A DNA stretch of 64,000 nt from an uncultured Eubacteriales bacterium (GTDB lineage: Bacteria; Bacillota; Clostridia; Christensenellales; Aristaeellaceae). The position numbers and the translations under genes are program-made. The DNA lies in contig CADBEB010000003.1 of assembly GCA_902793605.1 (NCBI GenBank), forward strand, positions 62,001 to 126,000, read 5' to 3'. Every line of letters begins with the position of its first letter. Position 1 is the stretch's first letter. The notes under the pieces are model-generated. The model was not told the origin of the DNA. It was given only the letters and a program-made list of their open reading frames with translations, and searched no databases. This document shows positions 52,546 through 60,266 of this stretch, in pieces.

Positions 52546-54009
52546 ATGTCCTGCACAACAATCCTGGTTGGCCGGAAAGCCAGCAATGACGGTTCCACGA
52601 TGATCGCCCGGACGGAGGACGGGCATTTTGACGTGAAGAAGCTGATCGTGGTCAATCCCAAAGACCAGCCGAAGAAATACAAAACGAAGATCTCGCACCT
52701 GGAGATTGAGCTGACGGAGAAGCCGATGCGCTACACGGCCTGTCCGAACGTTGACCCGAAACAGGGTGTCTGGGCGGCGACCGGCATCAATGAGGCGAAC
52801 GTCGGCATCACGGCGACGGAGACGATCACCTCCAACCCGCGCGTGCTGGCAGCAGACCCACTGGTCGAATACAAAAAAGCGAAGACCCGGCGCGAAAAGG
52901 ACGTGCCGGGCGGCATCGGGGAAGAGGATATCGTGCTGCTGGTGCTGCCCTATGTCCGTACCGCCCGGGAAGGCGTGAAGCGCCTTGGAAAGCTGCTGGA
53001 GAAATACGGCACCTATGAATCAAACGGAATCGCCATCAATGACGTGAATGAGGTATGGTGGCTGGAAACGATCGGCGGGCATCACTGGATGGCGCGGCGG
53101 ATCCCGGACGACCAGGTGGTTATCGCTCCGAATCAGTTCGCCATGGACGCGTTTGACCTGAAGGATGCCTTCGGGAAGCAGGCAGCAAACCTGTGCTCCG
53201 AGGACCTGGAGGAATTCATCCGGGAGAACCACCTGGACCTGAACCAGGACGGAACCTTCAACCCGCGGAACATCTTCGGCAGCTGCCGGGATATGGATCA
53301 CGTCTACAATACACCCCGGGCCTGGTTCATGGGCCGGTACCTGACGCCGGTGAGCCATCGCTGGGAAGGACCGGAGGCGGAATTCACCCCGGAGAGCGAC
53401 AACATCCCCTGGGGCCTGCGGCCTGACCGGAAGGTCGCCCCGGAGGACGTGCAGTACCTCCTGAGTTCGCACTACCAGGGAACGGACTACGATCCCTACA
53501 TCAACCGGGATACCGGCAAGCGGGGCATGTACCGCTCCATCGGTATCAACCGGACCGGCGTGACCACAATCTGCCAGATCCGCCCGGACGTTCCGGATGC
53601 GATCAAGGGCATCGAATGGATCTGCTTCGGGTCCACGACCTTCGGCGCGTTCCTGCCCTTCTATACTGCTGTGAGCCGCGTGCCGGACTATCTGAGCCGG
53701 ATCACGCTCGATGCCAGCACGGAGAATTATTACTGGAGCAGCCGCCTGATCGGCGCGCTGGCTGACTCCTGCTATTCCGCTTCGGTCCAGAACATTGAAC
53801 GGTACCAGCTGGCCGTAGGGACAAAAGGCCGGGAGATCATCCGTGAATACGACGAAAAAATGATCAAAGGCGGGGATTTCTCCCTGACGGAGGAAGCCAA
53901 CGAAAAGCTGAGCGCCATGGCGGAGAAGGAGACGACCTCCACCCTGAACAAGGTGCTGCAGACTGCCAGCGAAAAAATGAAGAACGGATACAACCTGGCG
54001 GACAACTGA
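52546..54009 (+). CDS. C69-family dipeptidase (PepD type)
   Basis: 487 residues, Ntn-hydrolase. The nucleophile is expected at Cys3 (MSCTTILVGRKAS), exposed after removal of the first residues. The NDGSTMIARTEDG motif, the GINEANVGITATETI segment and NDVNEVWWLETIGGHHW are typical of PepD. No signal peptide, so cytoplasmic. It degrades dipeptides with broad specificity. AAGGAGG lies 9 bases upstream of ATG, and the gene follows the amylase by 32 bases without an obvious terminator. Confidence 0.94.
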   Translation: MSCTTILVGRKASNDGSTMIARTEDGHFDVKKLIVVNPKDQPKKYKTKISHLEIELTEKPMRYTACPNVDPKQGVWAATGINEANVGITATETITSNPRVLAADPLVEYKKAKTRREKDVPGGIGEEDIVLLVLPYVRTAREGVKRLGKLLEKYGTYESNGIAINDVNEVWWLETIGGHHWMARRIPDDQVVIAPNQFAMDAFDLKDAFGKQAANLCSEDLEEFIRENHLDLNQDGTFNPRNIFGSCRDMDHVYNTPRAWFMGRYLTPVSHRWEGPEAEFTPESDNIPWGLRPDRKVAPEDVQYLLSSHYQGTDYDPYINRDTGKRGMYRSIGINRTGVTTICQIRPDVPDAIKGIEWICFGSTTFGAFLPFYTAVSRVPDYLSRITLDASTENYYWSSRLIGALADSCYSASVQNIERYQLAVGTKGREIIREYDEKMIKGGDFSLTEEANEKLSAMAEKETTSTLNKVLQTASEKMKNGYNLADN

Positions 54010-54060
54010 CCGGAAGCGGAAAAGAAATATACGATCACAGCGATCGGCCTGCAACAGACT

Positions 54061-55563
54061 TCACTTCACATTCCAGGCGTACAGTTTCATTGCACCGTCG
54101 GAAATCAGATACAGGTCGTGGATGCCTTCGGCCTGGATCGGCGCGGAGAAGACAGCCGGCGCCGCATCCTCCGCAAGCCCGATGCGGACCCGGGAAACGA
54201 CCGGACCTTCCGGATCATCCAGAACAGCATAGAGCGTACAGTCCGTCGGTGGCATGGCCGTCACTTTCAGGGTGGACGCGGAGGGACCGAAGTCGACTCC
54301 GGAGATCCGGATCCAGCTGCCTGCATCGCCGAGGATCCATGACTTCCCGTCCGCACTGCCCACCGTAATGCCCGCCTGACGGGACATGGTGGCGGCGGAG
54401 ACTGTTTTGTAAGGATTCAGCGGTTTCAGCTGATCCAGGCCTTTCATGGTCCCGGTAACCTGCTGCGGCAGGCCTTCTTCCCCGAGAAGGATGCGGTCTG
54501 CCTGCGGGCTGCGGTAATTACCGGTGATCCCCATGGCTTTCTCCACGGACCGGTTATGATAGAACAGATACCATTCACCGTTCAGGTTCGCGATGGAATG
54601 GTGATTGTTTCCGTACAGGCCGAAGAAGCGGCCTTCGTTGGGGAAGAGCTCTCCTGCATAGGTATAGGGCCCCATCGGATCATCCGCAACCATATACTGG
54701 ATGGCTCCGTCCGTGAGGTGAAGGGGATTGCCTCCGGTCTGCCAGTTGGAACAATAGGAGTAGATGTATTTGTTTCCGATCCGGTTGAGGCCGGAATCCT
54801 CAAACAGCCATGGAACATCCAGGCGGACCGGGTCTCCGTCCAGATGGATCATATCCTCAGCCAGCCGGACGATGCGCCCCGTGCCGGGGGATGCCTGCTT
54901 TCCCTGTGGTACGCCGCCTCCGAAGGCAAGGTAGCCGGTGCCGTCCTCATCCACCATTACCGCGGGATCGAACAGCCAGGTAACGTTGGCGCAGTTCTTC
55001 ACGGAGCGGGTGATCAGCAGGCTGCCCCGCTCATCCCGCCAGGGCCCGGTCGGGCTGTCCGCGACAAGGACGCCGATGCCGTTTCCGCCGTTGCAGAAAT
55101 ACAGGAAGAACTTTTCCTGACCGTCGATCGTCTTATGGGCAGCGCAGGGGGCCCAGGAATTGACAGCCCACCAGGCAATTCCGTCAGGACCGGCTACCCG
55201 GATCTGCCCGTGATCGGTCCAGTTGACCAGGTCATCCGAGGAGATGCAGTTGATCGTGCGGATCTTGCTGTAGGAATTCTCCTTTACTTTTCCCGCGGAG
55301 TCGTATTCGATGATATCGTCGGTCATATAGACGTAAAGGCGCCCGTCATACTCCATGACGCCGGGATCGGCGCCGAAACGCTGGGTATACAGGGGATTGT
55401 TCTGGTCCGCTTTTTTGTAGGACTGCTGCAGGACAACCGGAATCTCACTCATTTTCGTTTCTTCTCCCCGGACACAGGATATCGGTCGGAAAACTGACAG
55501 CAGGACCACTGCCCCGATGAGCAGAGTCCGTAGGATACGAGGTTTGCGGATCGGCATATTCAT
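54061..55563 (-). CDS. Secreted GH43 glycosidase with a C-terminal CBM6-like module
   Basis: About 500 residues; I use ATG 55563, although the site upstream (GTGAG) is weak and ATG 55557 is possible. A basic N-terminus and a hydrophobic signal (RTLLIGAVVLLSVF, then PISC) indicate export, perhaps as a lipoprotein. The five-bladed propeller has general base Asp in FGADPGVMEYDG (near 64), the middle Asp in FDPAVMVDEDG (near 198) and acid Glu in LFEDSGLNRIG (near 252). The last 125 residues resemble CBM6. Likely alpha-L-arabinofuranosidase or beta-xylosidase on arabinoxylan or arabinan. It lies convergent to the dipeptidase gene. Confidence 0.88.
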   Translation of the reverse strand: MNMPIRKPRILRTLLIGAVVLLSVFRPISCVRGEETKMSEIPVVLQQSYKKADQNNPLYTQRFGADPGVMEYDGRLYVYMTDDIIEYDSAGKVKENSYSKIRTINCISSDDLVNWTDHGQIRVAGPDGIAWWAVNSWAPCAAHKTIDGQEKFFLYFCNGGNGIGVLVADSPTGPWRDERGSLLITRSVKNCANVTWLFDPAVMVDEDGTGYLAFGGGVPQGKQASPGTGRIVRLAEDMIHLDGDPVRLDVPWLFEDSGLNRIGNKYIYSYCSNWQTGGNPLHLTDGAIQYMVADDPMGPYTYAGELFPNEGRFFGLYGNNHHSIANLNGEWYLFYHNRSVEKAMGITGNYRSPQADRILLGEEGLPQQVTGTMKGLDQLKPLNPYKTVSAATMSRQAGITVGSADGKSWILGDAGSWIRISGVDFGPSASTLKVTAMPPTDCTLYAVLDDPEGPVVSRVRIGLAEDAAPAVFSAPIQAEGIHDLYLISDGAMKLYAWNVK

Positions 55564-55719
55564 GGTAATCAGCAACTCACTTTACCCGGTATACGCTACC
55601 GTCTTTTGCCGGAAAACGGAGATGATTTTCGCTTTATTTCGTTCGTTTACAGTATATCACAACCAGACAGAAAAAGCGTTACAAACAGACAGCCGTTCAC
55701 AGACCTCTGACAGAATCCC

Positions 55720-57693
55720 TCATTCATTTACCGGGAAGCTCAGCAAACTCTTCAAATCGATGACCCTGTCTTCGATCATTTCGCACTTCAGTTTTCCGTC
55801 CGAAACGATGAGCGCCCCGGGAAACGCTTTCCATTCAAAGGCATCGATGCCTCTGATTTCGTTCGGGTACAGCTCCAGGTCATCTCCATGAACAAATTTC
55901 CGTAAAAGGTTCTGCAGGATCTCGGACTGGTCCGCGTTCATCACGCTGCCGTACATTTGCAGGGCGTCATCGTTTCCAAGCAATACCGCCGCAGCGTCAA
56001 CCGTGCCCGAACCCAGGTTATCGATCAGCGGCTTTTCACCCCAGTAGATCATATGGACCGTATTTCCGCCTTTGATCAGCTTGACCGCGGTGCGGTAAAT
56101 GGTCAGCGTGAGACCTTGCTCAACCAGTTTTGATTTTTCATCCCGCCCGGAAGATGAAGCAGCCTGCACGCCGGTCTCCTCCTGCTTCGCGCTGAAGGGG
56201 CTGCCTTCCATGGTTTCCCGGATTTCGGCCACTGTCGCGGACAGGGCATCCTCGTACTTCCGGTTGCCGACGAGGGACCGGAATACCATGGCCTGATTGC
56301 CCGGGATACCGATCACAAATTCGATACCGGAAGCCGCTCCGTCCTGAAGCGCCTGATACACGTCCGCAGGGATCCATGTTCCGTCACAGGTCGGCGCGCA
56401 CATATCCTTCCAGAGCTTTTGCGCGGCATCCTTCAGGGCTTCTGTTTTCAGCTGCAAAAGCTCTGGCATCGTCGTGGTATGTGTTTCTTTCAGCAGGTTC
56501 CTTGCCAGGGTCCGGGACGCCTCCGGCGTATCATAGGCTGAGAACGGACTGCCGTTGAAAACAAAAGCCCTCTGGAACAGGTCCTTCGCCTGCCCGGTAG
56601 CGGCAAGCAGCAGGATGGAGGTTGCACCGGAAGAGAAGCCAAGAACCGTGATCCGGTCCGGATCGCCCCCAAAGGCGGCGATATTTTCCCTGATCCATTG
56701 CAACGCCGCGACCTGGTCGAGCAGCCCAAGGTTTAAGGCATCCGGACGGGCTTCGCCGCCGGGAATCTCCGAAAAATCAACAAAGCCGAAAATGCCAAGA
56801 CGATAATTGAAGCTTACGAATACAATATCCGGATGCCTGGCTGTAAACCTGCCGCCGTAGATCAGGGGATCAACAGAACCACCGCAGGTAAAATCACCGT
56901 GATGAAACAGTACCAGTACCGGTTTCCCGGCTTCTGTCTTCTGCCTTCCGGTAATGATGTTCAGTGTCAGGCAGTCCTCGCTTTGCCGGTGATGCCTGAT
57001 AATCGAACCCTTGTGATCAACCTGTATGGCAGAAGCCCCGAAATACTTCGCTTCAAACACGGCCTCTGACGCGGGAAGCGGTTCGGGTGCCTTCCAGCGG
57101 AGTTCGCCCACCGGCGGCTTTGCGTAGGGAATTCCCAGATAGCTGATGATTTTTCTGTGCTTTTCCCCAACGTAGATGCCCGTTCCCGTCCTGATCGTGC
57201 ATTCAGGGTCGTATTTACCGCGGACAGGCTGGTTCTGCCGGTTTGCTTCCCTGATATCCTCCTGCCTCAGACGGAATATAAAGCCTTCGCTTCCGTCTCC
57301 GTAAAGCCGGCGGATCTTCTGGACGCGATACCCGCGGATGAGCAGGTTCACAAAAAAGCCGAGAACGGGAAGGCCGATGACATAGATGAATTGCTCTCCC
57401 AGGTAATCGAACATGGATGAATTCAGCCATGTGACCGACACAATATGGGAAACCATGAAAACAAAAAAGCACGCCGCATAAGCGATAATCCTGTTCAGCG
57501 GTTTTCTCTGGACGGCTTCACAAAAGATGATCCTCCCGGTGATATATTCCAATGCCATACCGAGAATAAGGCATACCGCTATACACACCAGTTCCGGCCA
57601 TCCGAAATGCTTCGGAAGTGTATAGCCGAAGCCATAGCCGAACGCCGCAACGAAAGCGATCATGATATCATCGATCGTAAACAGTTTTCTCAT
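55720..57693 (-). CDS. Membrane-anchored type-B carboxylesterase-like protein
   Basis: 657 residues. The first 120 residues form about four membrane helices (FVAAFGYGFGYTLP, LVCIAVCLILGMALEYI, IIAYAACFFVFMVSHIV, FIYVIGLPVLGFFVNLLI). A carboxylesterase type-B domain follows, with YLGIPYAKPPVGELRWKAPEP, SEDCLTLNII, the oxyanion region LFHHGDFTCGG and nucleophile GFSSGATS (Ser near 353; usual GESAGG). Near the end, the place of the catalytic His (before ELPFVFGN in the family) reads GTVDAAAVLLGN, so His seems lost. The protein may be a catalytically impaired or altered esterase. Divergent from the Xre-receiver gene. Confidence 0.8.
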   Translation of the reverse strand: MRKLFTIDDIMIAFVAAFGYGFGYTLPKHFGWPELVCIAVCLILGMALEYITGRIIFCEAVQRKPLNRIIAYAACFFVFMVSHIVSVTWLNSSMFDYLGEQFIYVIGLPVLGFFVNLLIRGYRVQKIRRLYGDGSEGFIFRLRQEDIREANRQNQPVRGKYDPECTIRTGTGIYVGEKHRKIISYLGIPYAKPPVGELRWKAPEPLPASEAVFEAKYFGASAIQVDHKGSIIRHHRQSEDCLTLNIITGRQKTEAGKPVLVLFHHGDFTCGGSVDPLIYGGRFTARHPDIVFVSFNYRLGIFGFVDFSEIPGGEARPDALNLGLLDQVAALQWIRENIAAFGGDPDRITVLGFSSGATSILLLAATGQAKDLFQRAFVFNGSPFSAYDTPEASRTLARNLLKETHTTTMPELLQLKTEALKDAAQKLWKDMCAPTCDGTWIPADVYQALQDGAASGIEFVIGIPGNQAMVFRSLVGNRKYEDALSATVAEIRETMEGSPFSAKQEETGVQAASSSGRDEKSKLVEQGLTLTIYRTAVKLIKGGNTVHMIYWGEKPLIDNLGSGTVDAAAVLLGNDDALQMYGSVMNADQSEILQNLLRKFVHGDDLELYPNEIRGIDAFEWKAFPGALIVSDGKLKCEMIEDRVIDLKSLLSFPVNE

Positions 57694-57998
57694 CGTTGTT
57701 TTGTGCTTCCTCCCGTTCTCTGTACGCCTTCCCCATAGCTCGTTGCCTGATCATTTGCTATCGGGATGGGCGTCCGACCCCGTTTGTCGTGTAAATCCTG
57801 TACGTTACTGTAAAAATATAATATGAATGAATCCGGTACAAGAGGGTGTTCCAGATTGTCAAACCGGAATTGTCCCTTTCCCATTGCTTTTTTCCCGCAG
57901 CGGATTATTATAATCATAAATAACGGTTCATTCGCCAAAGATTCTTCTGCCATTGGCTTCAGAATGACACGTTTTGGCAGTGTTAGGGGCTGAATTGT
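57694..57998. promoter_or_regulatory. Divergent intergenic region between the esterase and regulator genes
   Basis: A rightward TATAAT at 57909-57914 has only a weak TTGCTT 19 bases before it. Leftward, TTGTAC with TATATT or TATTTT near 57810-57840 is possible. Neither promoter is strong. I see no other feature in this 305-base gap. Confidence 0.4.
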
Positions 57999-58598
57999 GT
58001 GAACGCAAAATTTTCGGAAACGCTGCGGAAGCTTAGAGAAGAAAAAGGTCTTTCGCAGAAACAGCTTGGAAAACAGATGTTTGTCAACCATTCCACCATT
58101 GCCCGATGGGAAAACGGCACCCGCCTGCCGGATGCCGCAATGATCTCCCGCCTGGCCAAATGCCTCGGAGTGGATACCAACACGCTGTTCCGGCTTGCAG
58201 CTGAGAGTGAAGAATCCCCCAACGTCATCATGGTGGAGGACAGTAAGGTTATCCTTACCGAGGGACTGACTATCCTGGGGGATGTCATGCCGAATGCCAC
58301 GATCACAGGCTTTATCTGGCCGCTGGAAGCGATCGAGTACGCGAAATCAAACCGGATCGCGCTGGCTGTCCTGGATATCGAACTGGGAACGGCCAGCGGG
58401 CTTGATCTCTGCCGGACATTGCTGGAAATCAATCCCCGCACCAATGTGGTGTTTCTGACCGCCTATCCCGATTATTCCCTTGACGCCTGGAATACCGACG
58501 CCTGCGGATTCATGGTCAAACCGCTAACCCCGGAGAGCGTAAGGGAGCAGCTGAAGAAGCTGCGTTATCCGTTACGGATTGGGGGTGCGGACGAGTGA
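57999..58598 (+). CDS. Xre helix-turn-helix fused to a response-regulator receiver
   Basis: 199 residues from GTG 57999 (AGGGG upstream). An Xre-type DNA-binding domain comes first (about 5-64: LRKLREEKGLSQKQLGKQM, VNHSTIARWENGTRLPD), followed by a receiver (about 75-195) with E80/D81, phosphoacceptor D126 in VLDIELGTASG, the switch in FLTAYPDY and Lys in FMVKPLT. Usually the receiver is N-terminal and the output is a LytTR, OmpR or AraC domain; this reversed Xre-receiver order is uncommon. The stop overlaps the GTG start of the kinase gene, so both are translated together and form a two-component pair. Confidence 0.88.
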   Translation: MNAKFSETLRKLREEKGLSQKQLGKQMFVNHSTIARWENGTRLPDAAMISRLAKCLGVDTNTLFRLAAESEESPNVIMVEDSKVILTEGLTILGDVMPNATITGFIWPLEAIEYAKSNRIALAVLDIELGTASGLDLCRTLLEINPRTNVVFLTAYPDYSLDAWNTDACGFMVKPLTPESVREQLKKLRYPLRIGGADE

Positions 58599-59890
58599 TC
58601 GGCTGGACCGAAGTTTTCTACGTTTCCATCATCAGCGCGGCGTTGCTGTTATGCGTGCTGGGTTTGTGGTTCACCGCCATCATTCCCGGGATCGACCGCT
58701 GGAGCAAGCGTTTTTTTCAGGCTTATTTCAGTGTATTTATCCTGTGCTGTATACTGGGCTTCGCTGAAATAGCCTTCTTCGCTCATTCTCTCTCCAGCAG
58801 GGCGTACTATTACTACGTGATTGTGGAATGCCTGGCTCTGTCGCTGCCGCTGCCCATGCTGACGGTTTACCTGCTGCACTGCTGCGGGGAGTATGTACGT
58901 TCAAGCAGGCTCATGCAAACGGTATTCACCCTGTGGGCGGTTTATCTGGTGGTGCTTCTCAGCGCTGTGTTCGTCAGAGGCTTCTCTTCTGTCTCATCAG
59001 ACGGCCGGCTTATCCGCGGTCCCATGTATCCGCTGATCCTGCTGCCGCTGATCGCGATCCTGCTGCTCAATCTCGCAGGAACGATTCAACGCAGGAAGCA
59101 GGTTTCCCGCAGAACATTTTTCAGTTTCCTTATTGCCATTGTGCCGATCATGGCCGCCATGTTTGCGCTGCTGTTTATCGATGTCTTCCCGCTCATCGAC
59201 ATTGCATATGTCCTAACCGCTCTCTCCATGTACGGCTTTGCCCTGTCCGAGCAGATCGAACAGGACCGGCGCCACCAGCTGGAAATCGCCAATCAGCGAG
59301 CCAGTGTCATGGTACTGCAGATGCGGCCGCACTTCATCTATAATACCCTGATGAGCATCTACTGTCTCTGTGACCAGGATCCGCAGAAAGCCCGTCAGGT
59401 CACGATGGATTTCACCAACTACCTTCGCAGGAATTTCAACGCCGTGGCCAGTGACAGTACGATTCCGTTTTCCGCTGAACTGGAGCATACCCGCGCCTAC
59501 CTTGCGGTGGAGCAGGCGCAGTTTGAGGACATGCTGCTCGTGGAGTACGATACGCCGGTTACAAATTTCCGTCTGCCGCCGCTGACCTTGCAGCCCCTGG
59601 TGGAGAACTCCGTGAAGCATGGGATGAACCCTTATTCCGGGCCGCTTCACGTCTCTGTCCGGACGCGCCGGACGGAGGCCGGGATTGAGGTCATCGTGGA
59701 GGATAACGGCCCCGGTTTTGATCCTGATGATGAGAGCAAGCCGCATACCACCCTGGCCAATATCCGGCAGCGAATGGAGATGATGTGCGGGGGCAGTCTG
59801 GCCATTCGGCCCCGGGACGGCGGGGGAACCGTGGCGACGGTGACGATCCCGGACAGACAGGAACAGGCTGATCCCAGACAAACAAGCTGA
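58595..59890 (+). CDS. LytS/YehU-like sensor histidine kinase with a multi-helix membrane sensor
   Basis: 431 residues from GTG 58595, overlapping the regulator stop by 4 bases. The N-terminal 220 residues form seven predicted helices and no extracellular domain, like 7TM-type receptors. A short coiled coil leads to the His_kinase domain: MRPHFIYNTLMSIYCL with the phosphorylated His near 250, then HATPase_c motifs LQPLVENSVKHGM, VEDNGPGFD and TLANIRQRMEMMCGG. Probably senses a membrane-associated or small hydrophobic signal, by analogy with related 7TM kinases; the ligand is unknown. Confidence 0.9.
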   Translation: MIGWTEVFYVSIISAALLLCVLGLWFTAIIPGIDRWSKRFFQAYFSVFILCCILGFAEIAFFAHSLSSRAYYYYVIVECLALSLPLPMLTVYLLHCCGEYVRSSRLMQTVFTLWAVYLVVLLSAVFVRGFSSVSSDGRLIRGPMYPLILLPLIAILLLNLAGTIQRRKQVSRRTFFSFLIAIVPIMAAMFALLFIDVFPLIDIAYVLTALSMYGFALSEQIEQDRRHQLEIANQRASVMVLQMRPHFIYNTLMSIYCLCDQDPQKARQVTMDFTNYLRRNFNAVASDSTIPFSAELEHTRAYLAVEQAQFEDMLLVEYDTPVTNFRLPPLTLQPLVENSVKHGMNPYSGPLHVSVRTRRTEAGIEVIVEDNGPGFDPDDESKPHTTLANIRQRMEMMCGGSLAIRPRDGGGTVATVTIPDRQEQADPRQTS

Positions 59891-59965
59891 CTTGCTTGAA
59901 TACACGCATACTTATTCTGCGTCGCAGCCCGTTTTCTGTGAGGAATGCGCGGGCAGTACAACAAG

Positions 59966-60007
59966 TGTTCAAGTGCCGGGTGTTCGAGTGTCGCGCCTGT
60001 TCAATTG
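59966..60007 (+). repeat. Three direct repeats TGTTCAAGTG-type
   Basis: TGTTCAAGTG (59966), TGTTCGAGTG (59981) and TGTTCAATTG (59998), starts 15 and 17 bases apart, upstream of the ANL gene. Iterons like these are typical landing sites of regulators; the Xre-receiver protein encoded upstream is an obvious candidate. Confidence 0.55.
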
Positions 60008-60034
60008 CTTTTTTTCTTTTTGTTAAGGAGAGCA

Positions 60035-60052
60035 TAAAAGCAATTGCTTTTA
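60035..60052. repeat. 18-bp perfect palindrome TAAAAGCAATTGCTTTTA
   Basis: A gap-free perfect palindrome of 18 bases, about 85 bases upstream of the promoter at 60138. The right half resembles the third direct repeat (CAATTGCTTTT at 60002). Too small a loop for an RNA hairpin, so a DNA operator is the better reading. Confidence 0.6.
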
Positions 60053-60137
60053 TCAGGCGCGCCTGCAACAGAACATGAAACTTTCACGCTCTCTTCTGCA
60101 AAATACCCGGAAAAGGTTTGACATTCTGGAAACCCAC

Positions 60138-60167
60138 TTGACGAGGGTGGGTGAAAATTTGTATTCT
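60138..60167 (+). promoter_or_regulatory. Probable promoter of the ANL-phasin-hydrolase operon
   Basis: TTGACG (60138-60143), spacer 18, TATTCT (60162-60167). ACCCAC / GTGGGT (from 60132) forms a 6-bp inverted repeat over the -35. The remaining leader to 60266 holds no other structure I can identify. Confidence 0.5.
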
Positions 60168-60266
60168 ATTATCGAATATGTATCGTTCAATATCTACAAG
60201 CGTTAAGTAACGGATTTTCAGGATGGATGGCTGCAACGTACGGGAAGCGGCCGGGAAGGATGACGA

